From positions 297,443 to 361,442 of the forward strand of contig WTPW01000584.1 in NCBI GenBank assembly GCA_009809945.1: a stretch of 64,000 bases of DNA, given 5' to 3'. Below are positions 35,475 through 45,719 of this stretch, one piece after another. The position numbers and the translations under genes are program-made. The notes beneath the pieces are model-generated. The model made no database searches and was not told where the DNA came from. It was given only the letters and a program-made list of their open reading frames with translations. How positions within the stretch are numbered: position 1 is the first letter of the stretch; the number at the start of each line of letters is the position of its first letter. Source of the DNA: Gigaspora margarita (taxonomy: Eukaryota; Glomeromycota; Glomeromycetes; Diversisporales; Gigasporaceae).

Positions 35475-36316
35475 TAGGGTACGGAATCAGGCCAGGCTAC
35501 CCGGGCCCAAACCCGGCCCGCACTGCGAAATTTCCAGGTTGGGCCTATATTTTTAGACCCGTAATTATAGTGGGCCGGGCCTATACCAAGCCCGCTAAAA
35601 TATGAGCCCGGGCCGGGCTTTATAAAAAAAGCCCGCAAACCCCAAAAAGCCCATTGAAATAAGTCATATATCATCTGCGGCCTATGCATTAAAAAATTTT
35701 TAAATAAATTTTTATATTTGAACGCTAATTAGATTATATAAAACTTTAAATTAATTTGCTCAATAAAACTAATTTAGGTTATTTGAACCTGATTTAGTTC
35801 ATTTGAACCTTGTTTAATTTTAAGGTTTGTTTAATTTATTCCCTGCCCCTCCCATACAAATTTCAAAAAAATAACGTTAAACGAAACTTAATTGCAAACA
35901 GCCTTAATACTAGTTTTCTGGTATATATCTATGATTATATTAGATCCGCCGTAATAAATTTTCTAGTTCTTAATTGTACTCCTATAAGTTTTGAACGAAG
36001 AAGTCACTTGTTTGCTATTTTCGAATTCTACAAATTGATAGAATTTGAAAATAACTTTAAATGTTCAAATTAACTGGGCTGTTTGTAAAATTTGCACTCA
36101 TATAATAGAGAACCAGAGTACAACTTTAATTTTGTTGGTTCCATATATGTGGGCCAACGGGCTGGGTTGGGCCCCCTTGAAGCCCGGTAGTGCCTGACCT
36201 GGGCCTGGCCCACTTAGTTATAATCAGGTTTAGGCACGGGCCGGGTTTAAACATCTTTTTATCGGGCTTATGAAACCCCAGCTGACCCGGCCTGACCCGG
36301 CCCATTCCGGACCCTA
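35475..36316. mobile_element. GC-rich-ended hAT element, 842 bp
   Basis: CTCAGAGA is duplicated exactly (35467-35474, 36317-36324). The ends are TAGGGTACGGAAT and the inverse of TAGGGTCCGGAAT. About 180 bp at each end is unusually GC-rich, full of GGCCCGGGCC-like words (for example CCCGGGCCCAAACCCGGCCC at the left), and the centre is AT-rich. No transposase frame. A fragment of the PIF/Harbinger-like MITE family lies inside. Confidence 0.92.
35824..35903. mobile_element. PIF/Harbinger-like MITE fragment nested in the hAT element
   Basis: AACGTTAAACGAAACTTAAT followed by GCAAACAGCCTTA matches the right end of the 59513-59741 element. The left end GGTTTGTTTAATTTA with CCC just inside also fits. 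It is much shorter than full copies, so it is internally deleted. Confidence 0.65.
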
Positions 36317-36439
36317 CTCAGAGAGCATGTAATCTTGATCAGGATTAATGTTGTTAGTTGAAATACATAATTTAGTCAACTATTTAGCAATTAATGTCTA
36401 AATATATTTCAACATGGCATTATTTTTTTTTTGAAATAT

Positions 36440-36560
36440 CAAAAGTCTAAATTTGACTAAATGCCTAAATAGTTGACTAAATAAATACTATGTGACTAAA
36501 TGTCTAAATAGTTGACTAAATAAAATACTATGTGATTAAATGTCTAAATTAAATATAAAC
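36440..36560. repeat. tandem repeat with GACTAAATGTCTAAATAG units
   Basis: GACTAAATGCCTAAATAGTT and GACTAAATGTCTAAATAGTT, each followed by GACTAAATAAATACTATGTG or a close variant, are in tandem with a period of about 43 bp. A partial third unit follows. Confidence 0.8.
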
Positions 36561-37177
36561 AATAAAATTATTTATAAATAAATTGAATATTATATTATTA
36601 CTACTGCACTTTTAAAAACAAAGCACAACTATCAATTTAAACTTAATTAGTGATAATCTATTCAGTGCTTTTTATATATGATGCACGTAATGCGCAGTAT
36701 TATATCTGGTTTATAAAAAATGCTCCATTGCTGGAATATTAAGGAATTTTGTTCCACTCTTGACCTTGTTCATAATTTATATTAATTTTTCCCAGTTGGG
36801 AACTTCCAGATGCTTGAGATAAATTGATCTGCATTATCGCATAAAAATATATCTGCAAAAATCATATGCATAGTTTCAAAATTCGTACACATTATTATTA
36901 CTAGTTCTAATAATAATAGACAGGTTTAGATATTTGTTTAGAGGTAGCTTTATGTAATGAAACAAGTAATAAATTAATCATTTAAATGGAGTCTATAATA
37001 ATACGGATAATAATTTAATATGTTAGTGCAATTTATATAGTCTAATAATCAGTCTGTCTAGTCTCATACTGATCATTCCTAATCAGTCCTGGACTGCAGT
37101 CCAGCCTAACTTTTTAAAAGACTGCCAGTCTTTGGACCAAGATGGACCGGACGGACCAATTAACAGCACTAATGGGA
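36561..37177. other. spacer with a hAT-like end fragment
   Basis: No gene. The segment 37040-37173 is rich in AGTCTG/GGACC words and ends ACCAATTAACAGCACTA. A similar end, ACTAATTAACAGCCCTA, closes at about 38183 in the same orientation. They look like diverged ends of one repeat family, but I could not match a left end or a target duplication. Confidence 0.4.
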
Positions 37178-37415
37178 ATAGGTTTGCTATTCAAACATCC
37201 AAACAAGCTCTGTCAAAACCTCTAGTCTAGAACTTATTATTTGAACTCGTACCAATTATTCTCACAATGCATAAACTACTAACTTCTTGGTTTCAAATTT
37301 CCTAAACCCAAGGTCCTGAACTACACCCTGACTAATACATGAAAACACAAGTATAAGAAAGATATCCAATATATGCCCACCATTATCGTCAGCATCTGTT
37401 TCAGGTCTCTGCAGT
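37178..37415. repeat. dispersed repeat, copy 2
   Basis: Direct-orientation relative of 15395-15660, sharing CATCCAAACAAGCTCT, AAAACCTCTAGT, CAAGGTCCT and CAGCATCT. It ends directly at the start of the minisatellite. Confidence 0.6.
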
Positions 37416-37800
37416 CGCAGAGTCTAACTAACCATTAATAAGGTTCTTGCACTGCCACTGCAGCCACAGAGCCTAACTATCTACTAATAAGGTCTTGTAC
37501 TGCACCGTGGAGCCTAAATATCTATTAATAAGGTCCTTCACTACTACTGTAACTATGGAGCCTAACTATTTACTAATAAGACCCTTGCACTGACTACTGC
37601 AACTGCGGAGCCTAACTATCTACTAATAAGGTCCTTGCACTACTACTGCAGCAGTGGAGCCTAACTATGCACTAATAAGGTCCTTGTAGCTGCGGTACTT
37701 AACTATCTACTATTAAGGTCTGTATGCTGCTACTGCAGCCGCAAAGTCTAACTATCCACTAATAGTTCCTTGCACTGCCACTGTAGCTACAGAGCCCAAC
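37416..37800. repeat. minisatellite, about 8 units of about 50 bp
   Basis: The unit is close to GGAGCCTAACTATCTACTAA, TAAGGTCCTTGCACTG, CTACTGCAGCTGC. Units vary by substitutions and short deletions. Every unit carries a CTAACTAT or near match, and most carry AATAAGGT. It is GC-richer than its flanks. No coding potential. Confidence 0.9.
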
Positions 37801-38214
37801 AATTGACTAGAGATGGTGGGTGGGAGATAGAGCCAGAGCGAGTAATAGCAAAACCAAAATAACTAATCATAATTGCTAATGCTAATACTAATTTGTCATT
37901 TATCTAAAAATATTTATGTATAGTTTGAAAGCAAAGACAAATTAATAATTTGCAAAATATAAAATAAACATTAAATAAGAAAAACTCCGATTTAAAAATT
38001 TAAATTTATTATTGTTGTCTAAACATCTAAAATTAACCTTGTATATCACAAAAAGTAGGCTACATACATTCGTTAAATCTAACTATAATCAGACTAATAG
38101 TCTTTTTGGTCTGTTCCATAATAAGATAGTTCTAATGAGGACCGCAGTACCAGTAGTTTTAGTCAGACTAATTAACAGCCCTAATTCCCATATGTTTTTC
38201 ATATATATTTCTTA

Positions 38215-38335
38215 ATTTAGACATTTTGATATTATTTAGACATTTTGACATTATTTAGATATTTCGATATTATTTAGACATTTCAGTATAATTTAGGATT
38301 TCGGCAATATTTAACATTTCAGCAGCCTAAATATC
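38215..38335. repeat. short-period repeat (about 20 bp)
   Basis: Six or so units of ATTTAGACATTTTGATATT decay rightward into ATTTAGGATTTCGGCAAT. They lie immediately upstream of the integrase remnant. Confidence 0.85.
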
Positions 38336-38340
38336 AAATG

Positions 38341-39405
38341 TCAAAATATTTCTACAAGCATAAAACAATTTTGGCTAACAACATTAATTGGGATCTTACT
38401 TTACAAAAGCTTTATTACCAACCTTGGGGTTATTATTGAATAGCCAAAAAATTATTAGATGCTTGTAAAAATATTGGTTTTAATTTTTTATTAAATGATA
38501 TAAAAGAATGACTAGACAAACAGGTTTTGTATCAGATTTATAAGTTTTGACCAAAATTTATTCCTAGAGCCTCATTTAATAGTATACAAATTCCTAATAA
38601 ATGCCACCAAGCTGATATTCTTTATATGCCTGTGACTGAATTAATAATATAACTTATAAATATTGCTTATGTATAGTAGATATAGCTTTAAGATTTAAGT
38701 AGGTGGTTCCTTTAGCTAATAGATCAGCTTATTCTGTGGCCAAGACCTATAAAAAAGTTTATAGTAATTCCACGTGCCCTTTTATTTGGCCAAAATTATT
38801 AATAGTAGATCCTGGTTCTGAATTTAAATCTGATTGTAAAGAATTAATGAATAAATATAATGTTAAAATTAAGGTTGGCACATCTTATAGAAGCCAGGTA
38901 TTGTTAAACGATTTAATCGCACTTTAGCTGAAAAATTGTTTTGATTACAGAATGCTTCTGATTTATTATTATCTATATCTAAGAGATCAAGAGCTTGGGT
39001 TAAAAATCTTTATATAATTATTAATAACCTTAATAATTCAGTAACTATATTAATTGGCATAGCCCCTGCTAAAGCTATAAAAATAAACCAGATTATTTTA
39101 GCATATTCTAAATTACACAATGCTCCTATGGGATTTAATAAGTCTAAATTGGATTATAATACTTTGGTTAGATATTTACTTGAACCCAGTGAGTTAAAAA
39201 TGGGTTCTAAAAGAGCAACTGACTATAATTAGAGTTCTCAGATTTATTATATTTATGAAGCTTTGGTACAAAAAAACAGCCACTCTTGTATTGGCTAGAA
39301 GATGATAAGGGCAATGGGCCAAAGCGGTCTTTTGTCAGAGAAGAGCTCCAAATTATTCCTTCTGACACAGAATTACCACCTAGTGAGTACTTATGAGTTA
39401 AGAAA
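38341..39405 (+). pseudogene. Polinton-type rve integrase (broken; catalytic Glu replaced)
   Basis: Ancestral role: insertion of the transposon DNA. The sequence starts YHKTILANNINWDLTLQKLY. The core then reads HQADILYMP and YCLCIVDIALRFK, followed in the 38703-38927 frame by VPLANRSAYSVAKTYKKVY and LLIVDPGSEFKSD, giving catalytic Asp motifs. After a frame change the sequence is GIVKRFNRTLAEKLF. Retroviral-type integrases have Glu at the position of this Lys (GIVERFN), so the third catalytic residue is lost. A C-terminal region in further frames reads LLYWLEDDKGNGPKRSFVRE and LPPSEYL. It is likely part of the same Polinton-like element as the polymerase, although an LTR-element region now lies between. 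Confidence 0.8.
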
Positions 39406-39406
39406 T

Positions 39407-39595
39407 CTATATGCAATATTCCAAGTTGGTATTTGTTATTATGTATCTATAAATTAAGAAAATCTTCTGTTTCTTTAACAACTTGGGTTTTTTAATAAAC
39501 TCGTCTTTTGCTAATTTGTAATATAGTTTATATAGTACTATAATAGAATTAAGAATTTTTGGATCTTTTCCATATCTTGATTTGTAATCATTCAT
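39407..39595 (-). CDS. unrecognised 62-residue frame
   Basis: This minus-strand frame reads MNDYKSRYGKDPKILNSIIV and is rich in Lys and Tyr. It abuts the end of the integrase remnant tail to tail, so it could be a small Polinton-like accessory protein. It is also within the range of chance frames in AT-rich DNA. No family recognised. Confidence 0.25.
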   Translation of the reverse strand: MNDYKSRYGKDPKILNSIIVLYKLYYKLAKDEFIKKPKLLKKQKIFLIYRYIITNTNLEYCI

Positions 39596-39693
39596 TATTT
39601 GCTTATATTTTTGCTCATTAGAAAATATAGACTGGGCTAAGTCCTATTATTATAAAATGATGTCCGTTATGCAAATGTAATCTTTATTTGATA

Positions 39694-39935
39694 CGATTGG
39701 ACAATCTTGCATATATGTGCATAAACTCAAATTAGCTAACTTTATAAGAATTATGATAGTCGGTAACTGTAATTATGCAGGTTAATGTCATACAGGATCA
39801 TCATAATTCGTAATCGATTGGACAATCTTGCATGTATATGCATAAACTTAAATCAGCTAACTTTATAAAGATTATAATAGTCAGTAACTATAATTATGTC
39901 ATACAGGATCGTCATAATTCGTAATTGATAAATTA
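39694..39935. repeat. 121-bp tandem duplication
   Basis: CGATTGGACAATCTTGCATA.., AGCTAACTTTATAA, CATACAGGATCATCATAATT and TTCGTAAT occur twice, starting at 39694 and 39815, with few differences. Confidence 0.9.
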
Positions 39936-40344
39936 ATAATCAATTAAAATGCAAATTTATAAAATTTGATTTTCGTATTTTGTAGATTAACTAAGATATA
40001 ATAATTTTCAAAACAAACTAACACAACTCTACAGTAATCCATTAAGTGCGTCAAATAGGTTTATAACAATAATTCTAATGCATGATTACCAGAATAGTTT
40101 TACAATGCAAACTAATAATTTCGACTAATTCAAATTTAACTCCACAAAAATCAAAATACAAACCAATTCAACCACACTGTGGTTGCCAGAATAGCAGGTT
40201 AGTATTACAGAATTTTCTTATGTAACTAAGTAGAAATCATGAAAATTCTATGCAAAAACTTACACAACTTTAAATTACATACAGTAAACATTGGAATAGT
40301 AAATATTTCAAAAAAGAATAATTACCGTAACTCTTACTGAAAAT
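39936..40344. other. spacer with satellite-like phrases
   Basis: No gene. One relative of the CAGAATTTT..GTAACT unit occurs near 40210. Confidence 0.45.
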
Positions 40345-40665
40345 TACGGTAAGGCCACACAAAGTTAATTTTTCATCTGGTGTTTCAAAATTTGAGTTGG
40401 TAGGTCAGATTTTTTTTTAAAAAAAAATTTAACTTTGCGTGATCTAAATTAATATATTCATATTCACATCAAAGGTCATGCAAAGTTAATTTTTTGATTT
40501 ATATAACATGGTATTAGAAATTTTTGTTTTTTTTTAATCAGACCTATCGGGTAATTCCAAAAATAATAGGCACAATAGAGATTTAAAAAAAATTTTTTTT
40601 TTGAAAAAATTGAGTCAACAGGTTATGCAAAACGAAAAATTAACTTTGCGAGGTCTAGAGATGAG
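40345..40665. mobile_element. two adjacent small inverted-repeat elements of one family
   Basis: AGGCCACACAAAGTTAATTT (40352) faces AAATTTAACTTTGCGTGATC (40427), and AGGTCATGCAAAGTTAATTT (40473) faces AAATTAACTTTGCGAGGTCT (40645). Two head-to-tail copies share the end AGGYCAYRCAAAGTTAA but not the interior. I could not fix a target duplication. Confidence 0.6.
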
Positions 40666-40999
40666 TTTCATATATGCACATGATTCCTTAATATGTGCAT
40701 AAATGTGTATGATTCCTCAATATGCGCATAAATGCGCATATTATCCCATCAAAATTTTATAAGTATAATTTTATAAGCATTCTATATATTTCAATTCTGG
40801 GTCTGTTCGTTTTAACATTTTTGATTGGTCGTATCTGAAGAATGTGATCTAAATGTGAAACAACTAACAAAGAAATACTTAAAATGATTATGATGATTAT
40901 CATAGTTGAGTAATTTATTATAACATTTGAGTAACTGTTATATCATTTTTTAACCCCTTATTAACGCCCTTAAATAACACAAAAATTGTGAAACATGAA

Positions 41000-41480
41000 T
41001 TTGCCAAATTTACTGTTGTTGTTTGGATTGCCTAATATTTACAAACTATTTTGGCCTCAAGTTCAAGAATAAGTGCAAGAATAAGTGCAAAAACAGGTGC
41101 AAAAATGCTACAAAAGCTCCATGATAAATAAAACATAAGATTAATAAAAAAAATAGTGAATATATTAGCAAATATCAAAAAAAATTACACTCAACTAAAT
41201 ATTTAGATGATTGATTTCTAAAATTTTGGGTTGGAATTTTTTGCCAACTAATTTTCGCAGTGATCGTAGTTTTATATCGATCTAACAACTAATAAAATCA
41301 TGGTTATGTTAAAAAGGTGAAAACTAATATAGCAATATAATCAAGTTATTGTGCTTTAACATTATTTGATTGGTTATATAACCCGCGATCAAAATGTTAA
41401 GACCAATATATCGATGAGCAAGTTATAAAAAAGGTCATCACAATTCAAATTCATTAACAATTGATATAAGAAAATATAAT
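41000..41480. other. spacer, nothing recognised
   Basis: Includes AAGAATAAGTGCAAG phrases repeated near 41065 but no gene or element end. Confidence 0.5.
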
Positions 41481-41745
41481 TGTGAAGAGCGATAATAAGT
41501 TCTGTAACAAAATTTTCTACAGTAGCTCATGATAGAATTAATAATAATTAATTGCAAACCAGCTCAACCATAGCAATATACTTAAATAATGAATAAATTT
41601 TGTAACAGAATTGTTTACCATAATTCATAATAGAGTTTGTGATAACTACTACACTGAAATAGCAAGCAAGTTTTGTAAGAAAATTTTTACAATGACTTAT
41701 GGTAGAAATATTGGTAATTCAAATGAACACAAACTCAGCTGCATT
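41480..41745. repeat. satellite-like units related to 12420-13080
   Basis: TTCTGTAACAAAATTTTCTA, TTTTGTAACAGAATTGTTTA and TTTTGTAAGAAAATTTTTAC recur at about 41498, 41598 and 41665, each followed by a (T/C)AGTARCTCATGATAGA-like stretch. Confidence 0.6.
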
Positions 41746-41763
41746 GATTAATTGAAAAAATTA

Positions 41764-41784
41764 GGGGCACTGGTAGTGCCCCAT
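41764..41784. repeat. perfect GC-rich hairpin
   Basis: GGGGCAC-TGGTA-GTGCCCC lies just past the stop codon of the small minus-strand frame. It may be a transcript-end structure or an element boundary. Confidence 0.7.
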
Positions 41785-41794
41785 CTTCTACTTT

Positions 41795-41975
41795 TATTTT
41801 ATATATTCATTGGGATCCTCAGCCTGACATAATTTTTTAATTCGCTTTTTATAACTTTGCATAAACTTACCTTTTTTTGGTTTTTTATAGTATATTCTAG
41901 CTTTAACTATATAATTAAAGCTTGCTCAACTTGGTATGTGGGCTTGGTTTGGGTATCTTGGGTTTGACTACTCAT
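41795..41975 (-). pseudogene. small basic protein remnant, about 60 residues, one frameshift
   Basis: From ATG at 41975 (minus) the translation reads MSSQTQDTQTKPTYQVEQAL. A one-base frame change near 41920 leads into VKARIYYKKPKKGKFMQSYK and ends in KLCQAEDPNEYIK followed by TAA. The C-terminal half is strongly basic, as in small nucleic-acid-binding proteins. The gene diverges from the Cys-rich remnant at 42058. Its similarity to any family is unknown to me. Confidence 0.4.
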
Positions 41976-42057
41976 TATAAAATATTTATTTATTATATAA
42001 TACTTATAAAATTGTTTTATTTAAATAATAATTCCGTAAATAAAATATTTATAGATT

Positions 42058-42353
42058 ATGCATAGTGAATATTATTGCCTATTTATTAAGTTTATAGGTA
42101 AAACTTGTAAAAAATCCTGTATGCATTAAGAAGAGTGTTCTATTCATTGAAAATATGTTAAAAAATTAGTTAATAAAGCTCTCATTCCTTGTAGTGAAAA
42201 AGAATGTAAACAATATACTAGATCAAATTCTGGTCGTTGCCCAGATCATGTAAGAGGGTTCTAAACTTTGCAATACTATTACAAACTACACTCTAAAGCC
42301 CAATTGGTAATAGATAGTGAGCAAATTGCTCAGTTAACTCAAAAGAACTTATA
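42058..42353 (+). pseudogene. Cys-rich protein remnant, about 100 residues
   Basis: The frame from ATG at 42058 reads MHSEYYCLFIKFIGKTCKKS, then CMH, stop, EECSIH, stop, KYVKKLVNKALIPCSEKECK, GRCPDHVRGF, stop, LQYYYKLHSKAQLVIDSEQI. Seven Cys with His residues suggest a zinc-binding fold. Three stops show it is dead. It diverges from the small basic frame on the other side, so the pair may once have shared a promoter in the 80 bp between them. Possibly part of the same mobile element as the neighbouring integrase. No family recognised. Confidence 0.45.
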
Positions 42354-42374
42354 AACAATTAAGCTAACACAGTT

Positions 42375-43880
42375 TTTCTTACAAGCTCAAAAAACAATTT
42401 ATAGTATCATTTTTTGTCCTAAATTTATCGTAATAAATTAGCTTTAGAATTAATTCTAGAATATCTTTGGTATGCATCTTAGGCTTGATATGCCTGCTCA
42501 AAAAACACACTCAACACTTTGTGTTTTTAGTATTTTTTGAGCATTACAAGGCAAGTAAGATAGCATACTTTTTTGATATCTTATTTGTATATTAAATCAG
42601 ATCTCAAAATTTTGGTACCAATATGCGAAATTTTGGTATTTTGATATTATTTTTTTGGTCTAGTTTTTTATTATAATTCAGGTTTAGAACATCTTCTTGT
42701 AATAGCAAATAAAATGCAAACTCAAATAAGCTTGAAATAAGGTTTAGAACCCTTCTGTATATGAGAAATTTTGGTACCACCCTATAGAATGAGTACCAAA
42801 ATTTGGGATACAGGTACAAAAATTCAACAATGCTAGTTAGTAATGAAATTATTTTAGAATGCATTCTAGGATATCATTAAAATTGGTATGCATTTTAGGC
42901 TTGTAATACCATTTAAACAACACACTCAACACTTTGTGTTTTCAGTATTTTTTGAACATAGCAAGGGCAAGCAGATAGCATACTTTTTTTGATATCTTAT
43001 TTACATATCAAATTGGGCTAAAAAGGCTATAGAAGATGTATTCATTTTTGAACTACAAATATATAGTTTAATATCGAATATAATATTTATCCCTTAAACC
43101 ATCTAGCAGGCAAATTTGCCTGCTAAAATTATTTTTAAAAGGTTTTTTTGAGTTTTCTTAAAATTTATTTAAGCTTGACCCCCTCTATTTATTGAATAAA
43201 ATTAAAGATATTCCTTTTATATATAATATATTTAAATTTTATCATTCTATCTTTAATTTTGATAAAGATATTACATTTTTAATAAAACTTATTTTTTAGT
43301 TTTACTATTAAAATTTTAAGAAGTTTCTTAAAATTTTATATGTTCCCAAAGAGAAATTTTGTAGTTACTACTAAGTAAAGTTCAAATTTTGCTTAATAAG
43401 TTATAAAAGTTTTAATAATAAAAGTAATGTAATTTTAAATTGGCTACAACTTTGGATTAAGGTAATAGGGGGGTCAATCTTATATTTTTATTGAGTAAAC
43501 TTAAAAAAACAGAAAAAATTTTTAAAGTTAAAATTTTTTTAAAAAATTATAATTTTTTCTTTTATAAACAACTTCAAATTTTTTATAAATATTAAGAAGT
43601 TTTAAATAGTATATAATTATAGTTTTAATTTAAAAAAAAATTATAAAATATTTTATTTTTTAAAAAAATAGATCAGATATGAATTTATAAAATTTAAGCA
43701 GACAAATTTGCTTGCTAAAACTGGGCAGTTTAAGGGATAGATATTTTTAAGCCAGAAGGTATGCAAAGTATGATTCAATAGTGATTAGAAGTATACTAGA
43801 AAGGTTTGGGAGAGGGTTAGAAGCCCTTTTTGAATACAATACTGATTTCTGTTCTAGCACTCCCAAGTTGACCCTATTCT
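42375..43880 (+). repeat. Ty3-associated 5' repeat, copy 2, split by a MITE
   Basis: Reverse-complement relative of 15661-16515, with the same two tandem units of about 400 bp (start phrases near 42455 and 42868). The matching sequence continues on both sides of a 648-bp MITE (43090-43737) and then into the Ty3 coding region, so this is probably the leader/gag region of the Ty3 element. Confidence 0.75.
43090..43737. mobile_element. TA-flanked MITE, copy 2
   Basis: The ends TCCCTTAAACC and the inverse of TCCCTTAAACTG are flanked by TA (43088-43089, 43738-43739). The inner blocks GCAGGCAAATTTGCCTGC (left) and GACAAATTTGC (right) match the element at 1354-2008. The copy at 15661-16515 lacks it, confirming insertion. 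Confidence 0.92.
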
Positions 43881-44415
43881 CATCTCAAATTTCAGCTCTT
43901 ATTCCTTCCTATTCAATTATTTTCAACATTCGAGACAAAATGGCTAATATTATTTTCGAACAACTATTAAGAGTGGTTCTATCTCTACATACCAAGCTGT
44001 CCAAGAGTTTTTATAGAAAAAAATCTTTGAAGCCTTATTCTTTTGTCAATCTCTAACTAACTTCCAAGTCCACTGCCTTGTATTGTGATGCTGTAGTATA
44101 TGAAAAAACAATCCAACTCATTGTTGATAATGGATCATTCGGTAGTGTGATCTTCTCTTACCTCCTTAGCGAATTAGTGTTAAGGTAGACTGATACTTCA
44201 CTATCAATATAGTCAATGTGCACAGACAAAGTAAGAGGGCAATAGGCAAAATATCAGATTTTTCATTTTCAGTAGGAGATGTTATAGTTCTTATTAATGT
44301 TGTAGATACAGATACACTATCATATCAGGCTATTATCAGAAATGATTGGCTTTTCAAAGTCAATGCTAACATTGACTATAATTTGTCTGAAATAACCTTC
44401 TATTGGAAAAAAATA
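43781..44415 (+). pseudogene. Ty3 gag end and aspartic protease (broken)
   Basis: The 43781-44056 frame (MIRSILERFGRGLEALFEYN) continues the gag-like sequence of the upstream repeat. Near 44085 the protease reads DAVVYEKTIQLIVDNGSFGS. Retropepsins have Asp-Thr/Ser-Gly, and here the middle residue is Asn, which should weaken or abolish the active site. After several shifts the flap and C-terminal part read FSVGDVIVLINVVDTDTLSY and IRNDWLFKVNANIDYN (44265-44380). The protease would have processed the polyprotein. Confidence 0.75.
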
Positions 44416-45500
44416 TGAAATTATCATTTCTATCAAATTTTGGAAGCTTCATCATACCTCTACTAGGACAACTGACCCTTAAGCTAACTAAGACTTCACT
44501 CAGAATTGAAGATGGTTCAAAGAGTTCAGAAAGTGAGAAAGAAACTAAATCAAAATATGAGGAAAAAGAGTTGAAAAATCAATTGTTTAGATTTTTAGAA
44601 GATATGAGTTGGATCTTTGAAAGCCCTGAGAAGCAAATGGGTAGCACTAACTGTATTAACTTTGAAAACAAGGATAGGAATTTCTTTTTAGAAGTTGTGG
44701 AAGATCTTTTATAGAAATTGGACATCAGAATGCTCGAGGATGAGAATTATTATTGTGTAGAAGAGCTGCTTATAGGATATAATGAACTTTTTGCCTGGAC
44801 CTCCCTGGAGCTAGATCAAACCAACTTGGCTACCCATACTATTCAAACTAGTAATATTCAACCTATTAGATAGTAGTATTATCAGACCTCCCCAAAGGAG
44901 CAAGAATTTTTGAAAGAGGAAATAAACCGAATACTGTATAATGAGATTATTGTATCATCACGAAGTTCTTGGGCCTCCCCTATAGTTTTCGTTAAACAAA
45001 AGAACAAGACCCACTTCTGCGTTGATTATTGATACCTTAATTCTATTACAAAAAAAGACAGTTATCCTCTTCCCTATATTAATAATCTGTTGAATACCCT
45101 TCGATATTCTTTTTGGTATATGTCTTTTGATCTTGTTAGTAGCTATTAGCAGATCAAGATGGATTCAAAAAATAAAGAAAAACAGTTTTCATTTCTCAAT
45201 ATGGACTTTGAATTTAATATGATGTCTTTTGGCCTCACTAATGCTCTTACAACTTTCTAGCGGCTTATAGACCGAATTTTTTACGATATCCTTGAACGAT
45301 TTGTAGTCATTTATCTGGATGACCTTAATATTTTTTCTTTATCTTTTTCTGAACATATCAACCACTTGCAGAAGGTATTCAACTGACTCTGTAAGGCAGG
45401 ATTAAAGTTAAACCCTAAAAAGTATTATTTCACTAAACGAGAGCTCTATTTTCTTGGTCATATTGTTAACAATAAAGATATCTCTACAGATCCTCAAAAG
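44403..45500 (+). pseudogene. Ty3 reverse transcriptase (broken frame, YLDD retained)
   Basis: A connector frame (44403-44714) rich in Glu and Lys leads into the RT region with EFLKEEINRILYNEIIVSSR, SWASPIVFVKQKN and CVDY, stop, YLNSITKKDSYPLPYI. Motif A is MSFDLVSSY, stop, QIKM. The catalytic box VVIYLDDLNIF (about 45306) keeps both aspartates. LKLNPKKYYFTKRELYFLGH follows. At least six stops fall at codons where relatives usually have Gln or Arg. Copying of element RNA into DNA was the ancestral role. Confidence 0.88.
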
Positions 45501-45719
45501 TGAAAGTTGTCAAGAATTTTCCTACCTCTAACAATCTTTGGCAGATATATGGATTTTTAGAACTGGCATCCTATTATTACCAGTTTATAAAAGACTTCTT
45601 CAAAGTTGCTGCTCTCCTTTATGAACTATTAAGGAAGAAAACCAAATACATATGGACCGAGTTCAGAAAGATGCCTTCTAGTTTCTTTAAAAGAAGCTTG
45701 TTACTACTTCTGTCTTAGC

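Noticed and set aside
35468..35689. 73-codon minus-strand frame rich in Gly and Pro
   Set aside because: It is produced by the GC-rich terminal region of the hAT element.
37416..37800. CRISPR-like array
   Set aside because: Repeats are contiguous without unique spacers, vary in sequence, and the genome is eukaryotic.
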